The notes under the pieces: model-generated
Databases searched by the model: none
Seen by the model: only the letters and a program-made list of their open reading frames with translations
What the model was told of the DNA's origin: nothing
Made by a program: the position numbers and the translations under genes
In this document: one piece after another, positions 23,656 through 35,345 of the stretch
Position numbering within the stretch: the first letter of the stretch is position 1
How the letters are laid out: each line of letters opens with the position of its first letter
Origin: Aquatica leii
Lineage: Eukaryota; Arthropoda; Insecta; Coleoptera; Lampyridae
NCBI GenBank assembly: GCA_035610365.1
Contig: CM069433.1
Coordinates: 165,308,882 to 165,372,881 of the forward strand
Direction of reading: 5' to 3'
Length of the DNA stretch: 64,000 nt

Positions 23656-25545
23656 ATGAACGCTAACGGAAAGCCATTATCAAGTAAGCAAATTTCTGAC
23701 AACATTAAAAAGATCATGTATGGAGAGATAGATGCAGACTACCAAGTGGAAAGTGACGACAACGATTTTAGTGATCACGAAGAGGATATCCTAGAGCATG
23801 AGGAAATATATAGTGATGGTAGCTTAGGGGCTGCTAGCGATGATGATAATGGTTTCAATAAAAACAACGACATTTTTCAAGTTATTGGCGATACTTTAAA
23901 TAATGCAGTAAGATACTTGTAGAAATCATTCAGCAAGAATTAGCGAATATGAAGTAGAACATAGGCACAGAGTACAGGATACAAAAATGAACAAAGAAAA
24001 CAAAGGTACAGCAGATAATGCTGAGGAAGAAGTAAACGATACAGCAATGAACGATGAACAAATGCAGTACATAATGATGTACAAGCAGAAAAAGCTAACG
24101 TTTCATTAGCAAGAATTGCTCAAATTCAAAGTAAAGTGATTGTTCCAACAGATAATTCTCTCAAGGGTATAAATAATATAAATAAACATTGGTGCTCCAC
24201 CAAACAACCTACAAGATTTAGAAAAACGGCTGCACAAAACATAATTCAATTTTTTTTCTGGAAGTTCAAATAATGCAAAAGAATTCAACCCTAATGCTTT
24301 CTAATTTTTTTCAGTTTTCAAATAATTCAGGAAATTGTAGCACACACACAAATCAGCATATTCAGATAACTCCGGCAAGTATGCTAAGCAAACATCCACT
24401 ATTAGTCAAACTTGTAAAGAAGAAATTCGTGCTCTTCTTGGACTTGATATTTTCTCAGCAGTTATTTGATAAGAAAAATGTTCGACCAAATTATCGCGAT
24501 CTATATATAGAGAATCAATGAATTCTAATCGTTTTTAATTTATAATCAATTCATTGCGATTTGATGATAAGAATACAAATATAAGAACTGAAAAAAAAGT
24601 TCATGCTTTCGCACCCATTCGTAGCATTTGGGATGTATTTATCAATATTTGTAATATATTTTACACTTCAACTTCGTACACGACCATTGACGAGCAGCTT
24701 TTCGTAAGCGATGTTTATTTCGTATGGACATCCCAAACAAACCTGCCAAACAGGATCAAAAGCTTATGCTATGTGACTCGAGTACCAAGTATGTGATTGA
24801 TGTTAGCCCATATTTGGGAAAAGAAACAAACACAGGAGGACTTCTTCTTTTCAATTACTATGTCATAGAATTAATCAAAACGATCCGATGCAGTAAGACA
24901 AACGTGACAACTGGTTTACTCCAGTACCAATTGCAGAAAAACTTCTAAAACCTATATATAAACTTACTATCGTTGGTAATATACCCCAAATACTTCCTAA
25001 AATTATTTGCTGAAGAAATAGAAAATTTCGTACGTCCATGTTTTGTTTTGACAAAGAAGAAAGTTGTAACCCTATTGACCACAATGCACCAAGAAGGAAG
25101 TATACACTCAGAAACGTTTACGCCAAAGATAATACATTTCTATAACGCGACAAAATCTGGCGTTGAGTCGTTCGACCAAATGTGTTCTAATATGAACTGC
25201 TGTAGAAAAACAAGATGCGTATTTTAAGATATAATTAATATTGCAACCATAATTCCTTCAATATGAATAAGGCAAATCAAAAACCTGCAAGCCTCCAAAA
25301 GTTTATGTTAAGTTTGAAAGATGGGCTTATAAAACTCTAGTTAGAAATAAGAAAAAACATCGCAACTTCGAGGCGTCCAATCCGACAAGATATTTGCGAT
25401 ATCTTGGAAACTAAAATGTCTACAGATCCACATCTCCATGCTGCTCACAGGAGTAGTTTGTAGTTTTTGCTTAAGACGACTTCGTAAAATGACAATCCAC
25501 TATTGTATAAGATGCAAACGATCAATCTGGGATTAGCATCGATGC
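23656..25545 (+). pseudogene. piggyBac-type transposase, near full length, frameshifted
   Basis: Starts with an 88-codon frame whose acidic, low-complexity leader (ESDDNDFSDHEEDILEHEE) is typical of piggyBac N-termini. The core follows in shifting frames: THTNQHIQITPASMLSKH, RPNYRDLYIENQ, MRFDDKNT, IRSIWDVFINICNIFY, then TIDEQLFVSD with the first catalytic Asp. After that come MLCDSSTKYVIDVSPYLGKE and VTTDNWF-like text near 24905. Further on are SIHSETFTPKIIHFYNATKS and GVESFDQMCSNMN, with the third acidic residue. The end has a Cys-rich tail near 25455 (CSFCLRRLRKMTIHYC) resembling the C-terminal zinc-binding domain. Several frameshifts and stops; inactive. Confidence 0.9.
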
Positions 25546-28500
25546 TTTTTTTATCTGGATTGTTCAAATTAATTTGTTTATCCAATTGAGATGTTTTTTT
25601 TTCATTAGAAGAATGTGTTTTCATAATTTTTTTACATATGAGTTAAAAGTAAGCTAAAAAGAACGGAAAAATACTTTTTTTAATTCGTAGTAAATTTTAA
25701 ATTTGTTTCTTAAAGAAAACGTGGTAACAAAAAATTGAAATATTTTTTTATCTGAAAAATATATTTTCAATGATAATTCATTTAAAGCTGGCACTTTCCC
25801 GAAAATTATTCGTTAACTATTTCTTGTGTAAATAAATTTATTGTTTTTATGCAACCACTAAATATCTAAATTAATTTTTTTGTAATTATTTTAATATAAG
25901 AATTATTTATACATCTAATTGTAAACGAAGCCAAAAATAGATTCTTCCTGTTGTCATTTTGTTGTTTTGTAAATTTCAATGTGGTGTTGCTTTCTATGTT
26001 TTTTTTCGGTTTTTTAGTCACATATGGAGACAGTAATAAATGGTATATACCTATTACAAAAACGATTTACGTAGGTATATAATTGAAATAAAGATGTTTT
26101 GTTTTTACAGTAAGTGAATACTATATAAAAAAGTGTAACGTAAAAATCTAATGTATTTTATTTATTTACCTGGAAGATTAAAATGTTTATTACACGTTCA
26201 TAAGTTGGGTTTATTTCTTAGAGTGTGACCACGTCCTTCAATTACTACCTGTAGATGTCTATTTTCACTGTACATGACTGTACATTGGTTAGTTTTGTTA
26301 ATCAATTAATTCCTTACAGAAGTTACCATGAACGATATTATCATGTTTTCTAGCTTTGTATATTTAGAACCAAATGTAACTGAACCTCGTCAATGTCATT
26401 AATCATTAAACTTTTTATTGAAAAAATCAATTCCGTTCCTAATTTTGATGCAACTTTTGATTATTAAAAGGTCGATCTAATAAAATCAATGATTATTAAG
26501 TTTGATTGTTCTAAAATAGATGCTTTAAACTACGCTTCTAAAAGACCTTAATTTTTTTCTTATCTCACTACAACACCTCCGCCTTCATTTATATATTTCA
26601 TAATGTAATGTAATTCTAGTATTACACAAACAATTAATTAACTTAGTGATCACTTTCATGTTTCGTTAAAATAATAATTTGTCCATCCTAGAAAAACTAA
26701 TTAATTTTCCGTGTAACGTTCATGCTAAAATCTAGCTCGTAAATTTCATATCGTATGAACCAGAGCAAACATTACCGTTCTATTCTACCGAGAGATCATT
26801 AACTTACGCTCATAAAAAACTACTTTCAACTATAAAGATACCAATATTTACATACTTTTATTCTAACGTTTATACTAAAGTTTGATATATAACCTCATTA
26901 ATATTTTTGTAATTTAAATTGAAAAAAATATCTAAATACTTTTAACTTTTCTAAAGTAATCGTTGTAATTACTAGAAATAATCAAAAAAGAAATACCAAA
27001 AAAAAAACTTTATAATGCAAATAAAAAATTTCGTAACCGTAAAGAAATTCGAATAAATCAAATAAAAGTGGAATTGATTTAACACTAATTCTAATAAACA
27101 AAATTTCAAAACACTTTCTAAAAGAATGTAAAAATACGCCGAGAAAACTGAATAAATCATTATTATGAAGTCAAAACAAAGTTCTAAGATTACATTTCAA
27201 TTTTGAATGCCAAAAAGGAATATTTGTAGCGTTGAAAAACATAAATTTCTTGTATAAATAAGAATACTTGTACTTCATCTAGATTAAACAACAAGTTAAT
27301 CTCGCGTCTATCGGCGAGGTAATTAAAATTTCTTCGTTCACCGTGACATCAAAATTTTAGTTTTAGTGCTTAGTTATAAAATTAATTTCGCCATCAAGCT
27401 TTAACGTTATATCATTCTACTAAGCAAACACAACGAAAACGGCTTCTCGTCAAACAAAAGACATCCGCGACATTGTGCAACATCAAACAACGGGTCGTTG
27501 TAGCTTGTGCTATATTCACCTTTTCATATTAGAGAATGATCTCTTTTAATGCCGTGCCTCATTTATGAAGAAAATATTCCAAGAGAAGCTGGTTTCCGCA
27601 ACAACCTAAATCGACTAAGTAACTAAAGCAATTTAAGCTCTTAAAAGGAAGTAAAATTCCACGTAGCTAAAGATATATGATCACAAACGACTATTCCAGT
27701 AATTTATGTAACCATAACATTAACATGCAGTTAAAACTTGAGCAGAATAAAACCACTTTAATACACGCCATGTTTCATATGATTTACAATTTCAATAACA
27801 GATTATGCTTAAATGCAAATGGTAAATACTTTTAAACAATTAACTTTTCAATTACCATTTGTTACAAATTTTATTGCCAGGACCATAGGCGAATATCATG
27901 AAACGTGCTACAAAATTTTCTAGTTGTGTACAGTAATAATATCTCCAGTTGCAAGTTTTATAGTTTTCAAGATTCTTAACATAAAAGGTTAAAAACTTCT
28001 GTAGGTTAGAAGTACTACTGCGATAAAAGTTTTGTTGTATAAAAAATATAACAACTCCGTATGACGTCAGAAAGACTAAAGCGCGTATAATATAAATTCG
28101 ATATATGAAATACTGAACTTTAAACTAAAATAATTAGAACACCTTGTAACCAAATAACTGTAATATATACATAGATTGACATATATTTGACACAGAATAG
28201 TCCAATTAAATTTAAGCATGTCATTCTTCATGCAATGTTACGAATTTGAAATTACGGATTGTATAACTTTACTGTTAATTAATTCAGTTACTAATATCTA
28301 ATGTGGTAATTCTCCCAAATAAGGGAAACTAATCAAGATTTGTTAGTGCATTCGAAATGTTATCAACGTTGTCCCAGTAATACGTAAACGTACTGCAAAT
28401 CATTTTAACGTTCATAACAAAACAAAAAAAAACAAGCTAGACGTGTATTTATTTCCAAACACCAAACACTGTTTATGTAATACATTCAGGATAAAAAGGA

Positions 28501-29689
28501 CTGGTGTGTAGATAACGAATCATTTCATTACATTCGAAAAAACCGGAAATTAAAATAAACGAAAAACAGATGTAAATAAAAATAAACTTAATAAAGCCAT
28601 GAACAAATTATCGCATTGGTTTAATAACAATAGGTTTGTTATATTCGTCTACTAAATAAATAGTTGCAATTATTCAGTCAAATACTACAAAATAAAACGC
28701 TTTTATATATCTAGCAATAAAGTATTAGAATTTCTAAAATAAAACGTCCTGAAATAATGAACGTATTGGTTTTATTTTGTACAATTTATTACCATTTTCA
28801 ATACAGATAAATAAACTCTTGTCTCTGGAGGCAATATATTACAAATGCTATAGCTTACACCGTATCGTTTTTCAAATATTTCTCATCAACAAAGTTTTGT
28901 GAGGCAATAAAATAATATTCACATAATTTCGTTGTAAAATTTCATGCAATGCGTTTGTGCTAATTGTAACGGATATCGTTCTACCAAAATATGGTCGTAA
29001 AGTTTATGTACATTTTAGATACTTATTTTTTTAAGTTAGTCTATAAAATTCTCGAAATTGAAACATGTTAATGTTGCAAGTAAATTGTGTTTCCCCTGGT
29101 GCAAATAATTGTCCAGAAGCAGACAAAAAAGATGTTACGTGCGATAAATAATTTGATTAAATAAAAAGAAGTATCTATAAATACCTTTTAAATTATGCAG
29201 ATAATCATTGATTTGTCTACGAAATTTTCAGTTACCAAAGTTAGGAAGCATATTGAATTATAAATTAACTTTTTAATTATCATAATCATAATGCAATAGT
29301 ATTTAGTTTACCATTATACAGTCTGATTTGTTAGATGTTTTTTTTAGTTTTTTTTCGTACGAAATGTATTTGTACGAACACGTAAGAAATATTGGTTGCA
29401 TTGGATGATGTTATATCAGTTTGTAGGCAAACAAAACAATGATGAATAAAACCGCAGCGTACTTTTCTGAAATACCTTTTAGCTAAAATTTGTATTGCTT
29501 GAAAACTCGAAACATGTATGGGTTGAAGATTACTTTTTATTATTTTCTTTTAAATTATATATATCTTTTAATGAACTTAAAGCAAATGATCAAAAATTTA
29601 TTGACTACTAGAATGACGCCAACTACTCAATTCACAAATACTCAAATTTTCGAGAATGCATTTCACCACAAGAAAAAATAATTTTAGCG
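25546..29689. other. non-coding stretch, nothing recognised
   Basis: About 4.1 kb of AT-rich DNA with only chance-length open frames. A few less AT-rich spots (for example 27300-27500) show no motif. No right terminus for the upstream piggyBac was found here. Confidence 0.45.
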
Positions 29690-30345
29690 TTAAGGTAAGT
29701 ACCGAATGTGCAAAATATGATTGTGTTGATTGTACAACTTTATTACTGTTAGTAACATTATCATAGTTGAATGTATTGAATGTGGAATCATTTGCTGATT
29801 GAGCTGAAAGTGGGTGTGACGAATCTGTTGAAGTAGGACGATACGGAGGCGAGGGTGATGGAGTTAAAATATACTGGCGAAGTTGACGTGAAACTATAAG
29901 TTACGTGGTATCGTAGATTCGAGCTAATCGTTCATACTCATTCATAAGTAATTCCTGAAACTTTGTCCTAATAATTAGTTTTATATGAATTAGAAGTTGT
30001 TTCATGTATAGAGCAAGACAAACTGGTGATTATCACCTTGATGTATTTGAGAAGTTGGAAGTGCTTTAATTTCTGTTGCTCTATAGTCAGTAATTTGTTA
30101 ATTGTGTCAGATCTCCCAGTTTTCTTTTTTTTTGAGTATTAGTTGGTTCTACTGAACTCGTCGCAATCGAAGGTTGTGTATCATTCTAGGACAGTGCAAC
30201 AAATAAAGGTTTGTTTTCTGTTCCAAGGTTAATTTTTTGTCAGCATTATCTCCGCTATCACAACTTTTGTTATGTTCTAGTTTACCAAGCTTTTTCCTAA
30301 AAGTATCTCCCCCTCCATTTCTGACGTGCAATATCGTCTGTAACT
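29690..30345 (-). pseudogene. PIF/Harbinger second protein (MADF/Myb-like accessory), C-terminal part
   Basis: PIF/Harbinger elements encode a DDE nuclease and a separate DNA-binding protein. On the minus strand the pieces, in order, are GNAD-type basic text with SCDSGDNADKKLTLEQ, a spacer, then FQELLMNEYERLARIYDTT and SRQLRQYILTPSPSPPYRPT, followed by a Ser/Pro/Asn-rich tail (SAQSANDSTFNIFNYDN). This resembles the C-terminal half of MADF-type accessory proteins, though my match is from memory. It is divergently oriented to the nuclease starting at about 30360, the usual two-gene layout. The N-terminal DNA-binding domain is not clearly readable. Stops and frameshifts present. Confidence 0.55.
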
Positions 30346-30953
30346 AAATGATATTAAATATTTTGAGAAAGAAGAAAGTAATGATAAGTTAATTCCTAAC
30401 AAGTTAAAAGTGATGCAGTGAAGTAGATAACCACTTGAAAGTTTAGGTACTGGCGTATCTTTTCGATCGTTGGCCTTCTACTACCGAATGTCTTACACGA
30501 CGATCTGAAAAAATGTTTACCTATATGCTTTATGGTATACTTTATAAATGCCATTTCAAAATAAAGGATGTTTAAATCTATTGAAGAACCGTTTTATAAA
30601 AAATGAAAATTTCCTAACTGTGTCAAAGCCATTGATGGCAAACATATTAGAATTAAATGTCCTCCAAAATCTGGATCTATGCATTTCAATTATAAGAAAT
30701 ACTGCGCTACAAGGTTAGGTGATGCAAACTACAAATACATACAAATACAAAGTGTTGAAGTTTAAAGCTATGGTAAACAACGCGATAAGTGTATTTTTAC
30801 AAATTGATCATTGTACTATTATCTTGAAAATGGTACTTTCAAAATGCCTCCCCCAAAAGCTCTACCAGATACAGCTACTTACCGTACCACATGTTTTGGT
30901 AGCAGACGCTGCATATCCGCTAAAAAAATATTTAACACGTTGGCTACCATATG

Positions 30954-31938
30954 AGTCACCGGTGATACATTAGATTTAGTTGCTTGTGAAAGCATTAATA
31001 TTTTGACACGACTCTTTAAAACATTTAAAAGAATTGGTGACAGCTTTATTTATCTTATCTTTTATAGATTTTAGAAATTGAAATATATCATTTAAAAATT
31101 TTATTTGATAATTGGCCCCGTTATATGGTAAATTATATAGTTTTGCTCTATGCTTTGATGAGTTAAATACATATGTCGAAAAGCCTATCAAAATTTTCGA
31201 GTAATTCAGCTGCCCCCATAGCTTCAGGTGGCAATGCATTCAAAGCAACATAAGTGAAAACACCTACAGCGACAATAGCGCGTAAAACCTGCACTACTAA
31301 AGATACTTTCATTCTATCCCAATTATTTGGTGTCATATGCTTTTCAGTAAGATTCTTTGCTTTTCTAAAAAGGTTTTTGTTTGTCTGAGTTATAAAACTG
31401 CTCAATAAATTTCCAGCATGCCGTTTCCTCTCCTAAATATGAAATATAATTACAATTAAGAAGTGCATTTCATACTGGTTTAATTAAATGTGGGGGATCA
31501 TAAAAAACATAAATTTTCTTAACACCATCTTTACTGTGATAGTCAAAATAAGGTTTGTCAATTGATACCCCCATTGAATTCATTATTTCGAAAAAATTTG
31601 AACCTTGAGCACTAATAATCGATTTAACTTTTAATGAGATTTTAAATAATGGAGTTAAACATTCATTTAAAGTATGTTTTGCATTATAACATGTTGATTT
31701 ACAAAAGAAAAAGAAATATGTTGTTTCCAATTAGATAGTAAGCCCTTCACCATTAAAACTAGAACCTTTGGGTTGGAATAAATTCCATCTCATTACCATC
31801 ATCAGATTCCTCTTGGGGACCGAACATGGTTTCGAGTTGTATGCATAGACTCCACTAGACAGATGTCGCTGCGCACTTCAAATACGTTATGCGTGTTGTT
31901 TTCAAATTGTTTTGAAGGTTGATCACCGGTGATACACT
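30954..31938. repeat. 14-bp direct repeat flanking the P-type fragment
   Basis: TCACCGGTGATACA occurs at 30954-30967 and again at 31925-31938, on either side of the P-type transposase fragment. It includes the palindrome TCACCGGTGA from the piggyBac internal repeat. P elements duplicate 8 bp and favour palindromic targets, so these repeats may contain the target duplication, but the P ends could not be fixed. Confidence 0.55.
30976..31740 (-). pseudogene. P-element-type transposase fragment (THAP9-like family)
   Basis: P-element transposases move DNA by cut-and-paste with 8-bp duplications. Minus-strand pieces in family order are FKISLKVKSIISAQGSNFFE, PYFDYHSKDGVKKIYVFYDP, PHLIKP (31730-31470), then NNWDRMKVSLVVQVLRAIVA and ALPPEAMGAAELLENFDRLF (31405-31163). 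These are followed by SSKHRAKLYNLPYNGANYQ and IKFLNDIFQFLKSI (31160-31060). They match the RNase-H-like and GTP-binding-insertion region of this family. The N-terminal THAP domain and C-terminal end are missing, and frames shift. The fragment sits inside the piggyBac element. Confidence 0.8.
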
Positions 31939-32024
31939 CAGTTGGTCATACAACATATGTTTGCATGTGGTTTCTTCAGTTGTTTGGATTGTTTTGTGGT
32001 GCAAGTGTGTTTATTGTGTAAAAT

Positions 32025-33770
32025 ATGGATCCAAAAAAAGAAGCAAAGTTACTTAATTGTATAATAAGCTGGGATCTGAAGGTAACAAATACGAACCCAG
32101 ACAATAACAAAAAATGAAAAATAAAATAAATGAGTAATAAGTATTTTTTGACTGTAGAATCAAACCTAGAAAATAGTCACAACGACAGTGTAGTTCAGGG
32201 GGATGATGACCATGAGTGTAAAGATGGTAATGAACAAACATTAAAAAGTAACAAATTTTAAATCGACAGGTTTTTATGGTTTAAATAGTCATCGTATTCA
32301 GAATAACGAAGCGATGCAGGACAACAACCTTAGAGAGAGTAGTGGAAAGGCAAGTCAAAATCATCGTCACTAGTTACAGTTTGAAAGTGACGAGATTGAG
32401 CCATTCTCTCATTCTGAATCAGAGTATGAACCTACTACTGAGTCAGAAACAGAATCTGAAGGAGAATTCAAAATTGACGATAACGATAAAGATGTCAATC
32501 AACCGACAATAACTTTATGGAACGAAGTAGATGGAACGTCTTTAAAGCAGTTTATTTTTATTGATGCAGGCCAACTAATGTTTCTTCTAACTTAAGACCT
32601 GTGGATATTTTCAGGCTCATTGTGGACTCGAATATTGTAAATTTCGTGGATTTAGAAAAAAATAAAAATGCAAGAAAATTCGAAATAAATTGGCAAAATG
32701 TTTCTTGTTAAAAAAATAGAAAGAGTTTTTGCTATTTTGGTGTTTATGGGACTGTCCAACTTGTCGAAAATAATAGATTACTGGATTTCCATATCGAAAT
32801 TGTTTTGTTCGCCATAATATGTCAAGAAGTATATTTCAGGACATGTTGCGGTTCCTCAATTTTTTTAATAATGAAATAGCGGACAAGACAGATCGCTTGT
32901 ATAAAACTAAACTTCTTACAGACGCATTAGCTAAGGAATTTAAACAATTAAAAATCCCCGCAGATGTAGTATCCATTGATAAATCAATGGTACCATTTAG
33001 GGGCCGTTTACTATATTCCAAGTAAAGCATCGAAATATGGTGTCAAAATATTCAAAATGTGTGACGAAAGTTGATACACCTACGGAACAGAAATTTATAA
33101 AGAGAAAAGTAATACGGTAACCGCAGGACGAAGCAGCAACACAGTTGTTTTAAATTGAATAAACGATTATCTTGATAGTGGACAAACTCTAAAGGCAGAC
33201 AACTACTATAACAATCTCGAATTAACAAACCTTCTATTGGAAAAAAAAACCATACCGTTCGTACGTTCCGAAAATTTGTAAAGGGAGTACTTTAAACATG
33301 GTCAACACAAACAAAAAAAAATGCGAAGAAGAAATTACTTATAAGCCAGAAGGTATTGTGCTTTACAATAAGTTTAAGACTGGTATTGACTTGTCAGATC
33401 AAATAGCTTCTTGTTTGAATGTTCTACGCCGATGCTACCATAAAGTGTCATTTGAATATTTATCTGGTATATCCGCTGTTAAGGCCCTCATTCTATACCA
33501 ACTATCAAACAACAACAAACTCAAGTAGCAGATTTGAGAAAAGCTCTTGTGACAGGCATCCTTAGAGATATTATATATATAATGAAATAGGAAGCAGCAA
33601 ACAAACCAAACATGTATCGAAACAAATAGTTGAAAAAACGAGAGACAATCGGAAAAAGAGAAGACGATGTGTCATGTGTTACAACATAGAATATGAAATT
33701 CATAAAAATCGAAAGTAGCAACAAAGAAGGCTAAACTTCCACTTTCTGCAACGAGTGTTTACATTCGCAT
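32025..33770 (+). pseudogene. piggyBac transposase, degenerate
   Basis: The reading begins MDPKKEAKLLN at 32025, after which an acidic region (SESEYEPTTESETESE-like, near 32400-32460) is visible in another frame. The core reads LRPVDIFRLIVDSNIVNFV (32600-32655), MGLSNLSKIIDYW (32745-32785), SRSIFQDMLRFLNFFN (32821-32870) and DVVSIDKSMVPFRGRLLYSK (32965-33025) with the first catalytic Asp. Later pieces are KPEGIVLYNKFKTGIDLSDQ (33345-33400), the region of the third acidic residue, and a basic tail with KRRRCVMCYN near 33655, a remnant of the C-terminal zinc-binding domain. Multiple frameshifts. This is the gene of the element whose ends are at 30936 and 34135. Confidence 0.88.
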
Positions 33771-34071
33771 ACGTTATATTTGAGATGTTTTCAAGAAAGG
33801 TACTAAATTTTGTGTTATTCCTTTTGTTCAACTGTATGGGAAATAAATATTATTACTGTTTACTACTTTCTTAGATTAGCATGTATAACTTGACTACAAG
33901 GAATCGCCGGTGATGTCCATTTGACCTACAAATTAGTTGGTGTATTTACATACCACTGCCGTATTCTATTTGCCTGCTTGTATGTACCAGTAATAATAAA
34001 AACCCATTAAACATCTTAACACGTTATATCACATGTGATAGATTTGGATTACGAATGAACCACCCGGTTTG

Positions 34072-34135
34072 TGCACCGGTGATTCACATGGTATACCAGA
34101 GCAGAAATATTGCTATAGCGTTGGTAGCCAAAATG
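34072..34135 (-). repeat. right terminus of the inserted piggyBac
   Basis: On the complement this reads CATTTTGGCTACC, a 30-bp spacer, then ACCATGTGAATCACCGGTG, adjoining TTAA at 34136-34139. It is the partner of 30936-30964, where the same two blocks abut directly. Confidence 0.8.
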
Positions 34136-34729
34136 TTAATGAAGCAACTTTTAAGATAAAACCCCACTCCAGTACAAAAAGTTTTCAATAATCGTCTTTC
34201 TAGGACGTCTTGGAAGGTAGTCCAATGTTTTGCAAACTATTCAAAACCTACAGCAAAATAAAATTCAAAGATGTGGACGATAATGTTTCAACAGAGCTAC
34301 TGACAGAACCTACGACATTCGGAATAAATTTGTGCAATACTTTATTAATGGTCTCAATTAGAATAACAAATAAGTTATCGAATACATTTAAGTAATTAAT
34401 AGGTGATATAACTCAGTGATAACATTTTTAACATTATTAATCAATTTAAAAATTATCTGTTACATTCATCCTTTCCACAACTTGCCTGCATAGTTTTCTG
34501 TTTAGTTCTCTATTATAGTACTGCTTATTGTTTTAATCCCATAAAGAATGCCTTTCTCGAACCAGTATTATTAATTTACAATCCATTTTTAAGCACATTC
34601 AAAAACGGGCATACAAAATTTTACTATTCGTACAACTAATAACCGCAAAAAACTAATTACTTTGTTTTCAGCAAAAAATAGTATCTTATCCAATGTAACC
34701 GCCGCCTTATTGGATGCATTGGAACAGTA

Positions 34730-35345
34730 ACATGAACCAAGCAGTTAGCACCTATTCATTGATTCATAGCGGCAATATGAAGGAATCATACGAGAATATG
34801 CAATATCTCCTAGAACAGATTCAGTATAAAATATGATTGGTCAATCTGTGGAGACCTAATGCAGTTGAGGTATACAAAATGCTGCTGTGTGAATAGGACA
34901 ACCGTGCACGAAACCGTCACTATGTACAAAAAATTAAAAATTGGACTAACTGAAAAATTTTGGTAAAGCACTAGGTCGGAACAGTAAAAGATTACTGTAT
35001 CTGAAACTAAAATTTTTATGTGTTAGCGAGGCACACATTAAAGAGAGCATATTTTTGAAATCACAAATACGAGAAATGGGAAGATGAAAAATTTGACACT
35101 GAAGTTGAACTAAAAACATAAAGAGATTTTAAAACAGTTATAGCCAATTTTCTTGGAAATTTTAAAGCTGACAATTACGAATATTTTAAAACTGAATTAC
35201 TTAGTGCCTACAGAAAAGTGTGATGTAACGTCATTAAAAATTCATTTTGTGGATGCTCATCTCGATTTCTTTTCAGAAAATGTGGGTGAACGGTTCTACT
35301 ACGTTGAAATCATGAACACGCGATACCAAGGCAAATAAGGTCGTG
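34730..35345 (+). pseudogene. unnamed arthropod repeat-associated protein, copy 1, broken
   Basis: Pieces of a protein family that I know as abundant, repeat-borne hypothetical proteins of arthropods appear in order. They are NMKESYENMQYLLEQIQY (34780-34835), NRARNRHYVQK (34900-34930), KSQIREM (35060), then after frame changes FKADNYEYFKTELLSAYRK. The last piece is a 61-codon open frame from 35153 with VTSLKIHFVDAHLDFFSENV, GERFYYVEIMNTRYQGK. The C-terminal block 'HF.D.HLDFF.EN...GERF...I...RYQG' is the diagnostic part. The biochemical role is unknown to me; linkage to a transposon is inferred from copy number and decay. A second copy of the family is at 43.2-44.2 kb. Confidence 0.65.

Larger units (their letters stand above)
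30932..34139 (+). mobile_element. piggyBac element inserted in the Harbinger nuclease gene
   Basis: The element (30936-34135) is flanked by TTAA on both sides. Terminal inverted repeats match 12 of 14 bases (CACGTTGGCTACCA left, CATTTTGGCTACCA on the complement of the right). An internal inverted repeat, ACCAT(A/G)TGA(G/A)TCACCGGTG, abuts the left terminal repeat but sits about 30 bp inside the right one. The asymmetric spacing of internal repeats is a known piggyBac trait. Inside are a broken piggyBac transposase (32025-33770) and a P-type element fragment (30968-31924). Confidence 0.85.
30362..34395 (+). pseudogene. PIF/Harbinger DDE nuclease, split by a piggyBac insertion
   Basis: The family (DDE_Tnp_4) cuts DNA at short A/T-rich targets. 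The N-terminal part reads SLGTGVSFRSLAFYYRMSYTTI (30450-30510, one base shift possible), then FPNCVKAIDGKHIRIKCPP (30615-30670), which holds the first catalytic Asp. Next come FNYKKYC and, near 30890, VLVADAAYPLKKYL with the second acidic residue. Coding is interrupted at TTAA 30932-30935. It resumes after TTAA 34136-34139 with the matching C-terminal block, VQKVFNNRLSRTSWKVVQ, and text near 34280 resembling the family's end. Joining the flanks across one TTAA keeps the frame. In-frame stops before and after show independent decay. Confidence 0.8.

Noticed and set aside
32025-32160. Short intron in the nested piggyBac gene (donor near 32082, acceptor near 32157)
   Set aside because: Splicing there would lead straight to an in-frame stop, so the splice-like signals are probably chance and the frame break is ordinary decay.
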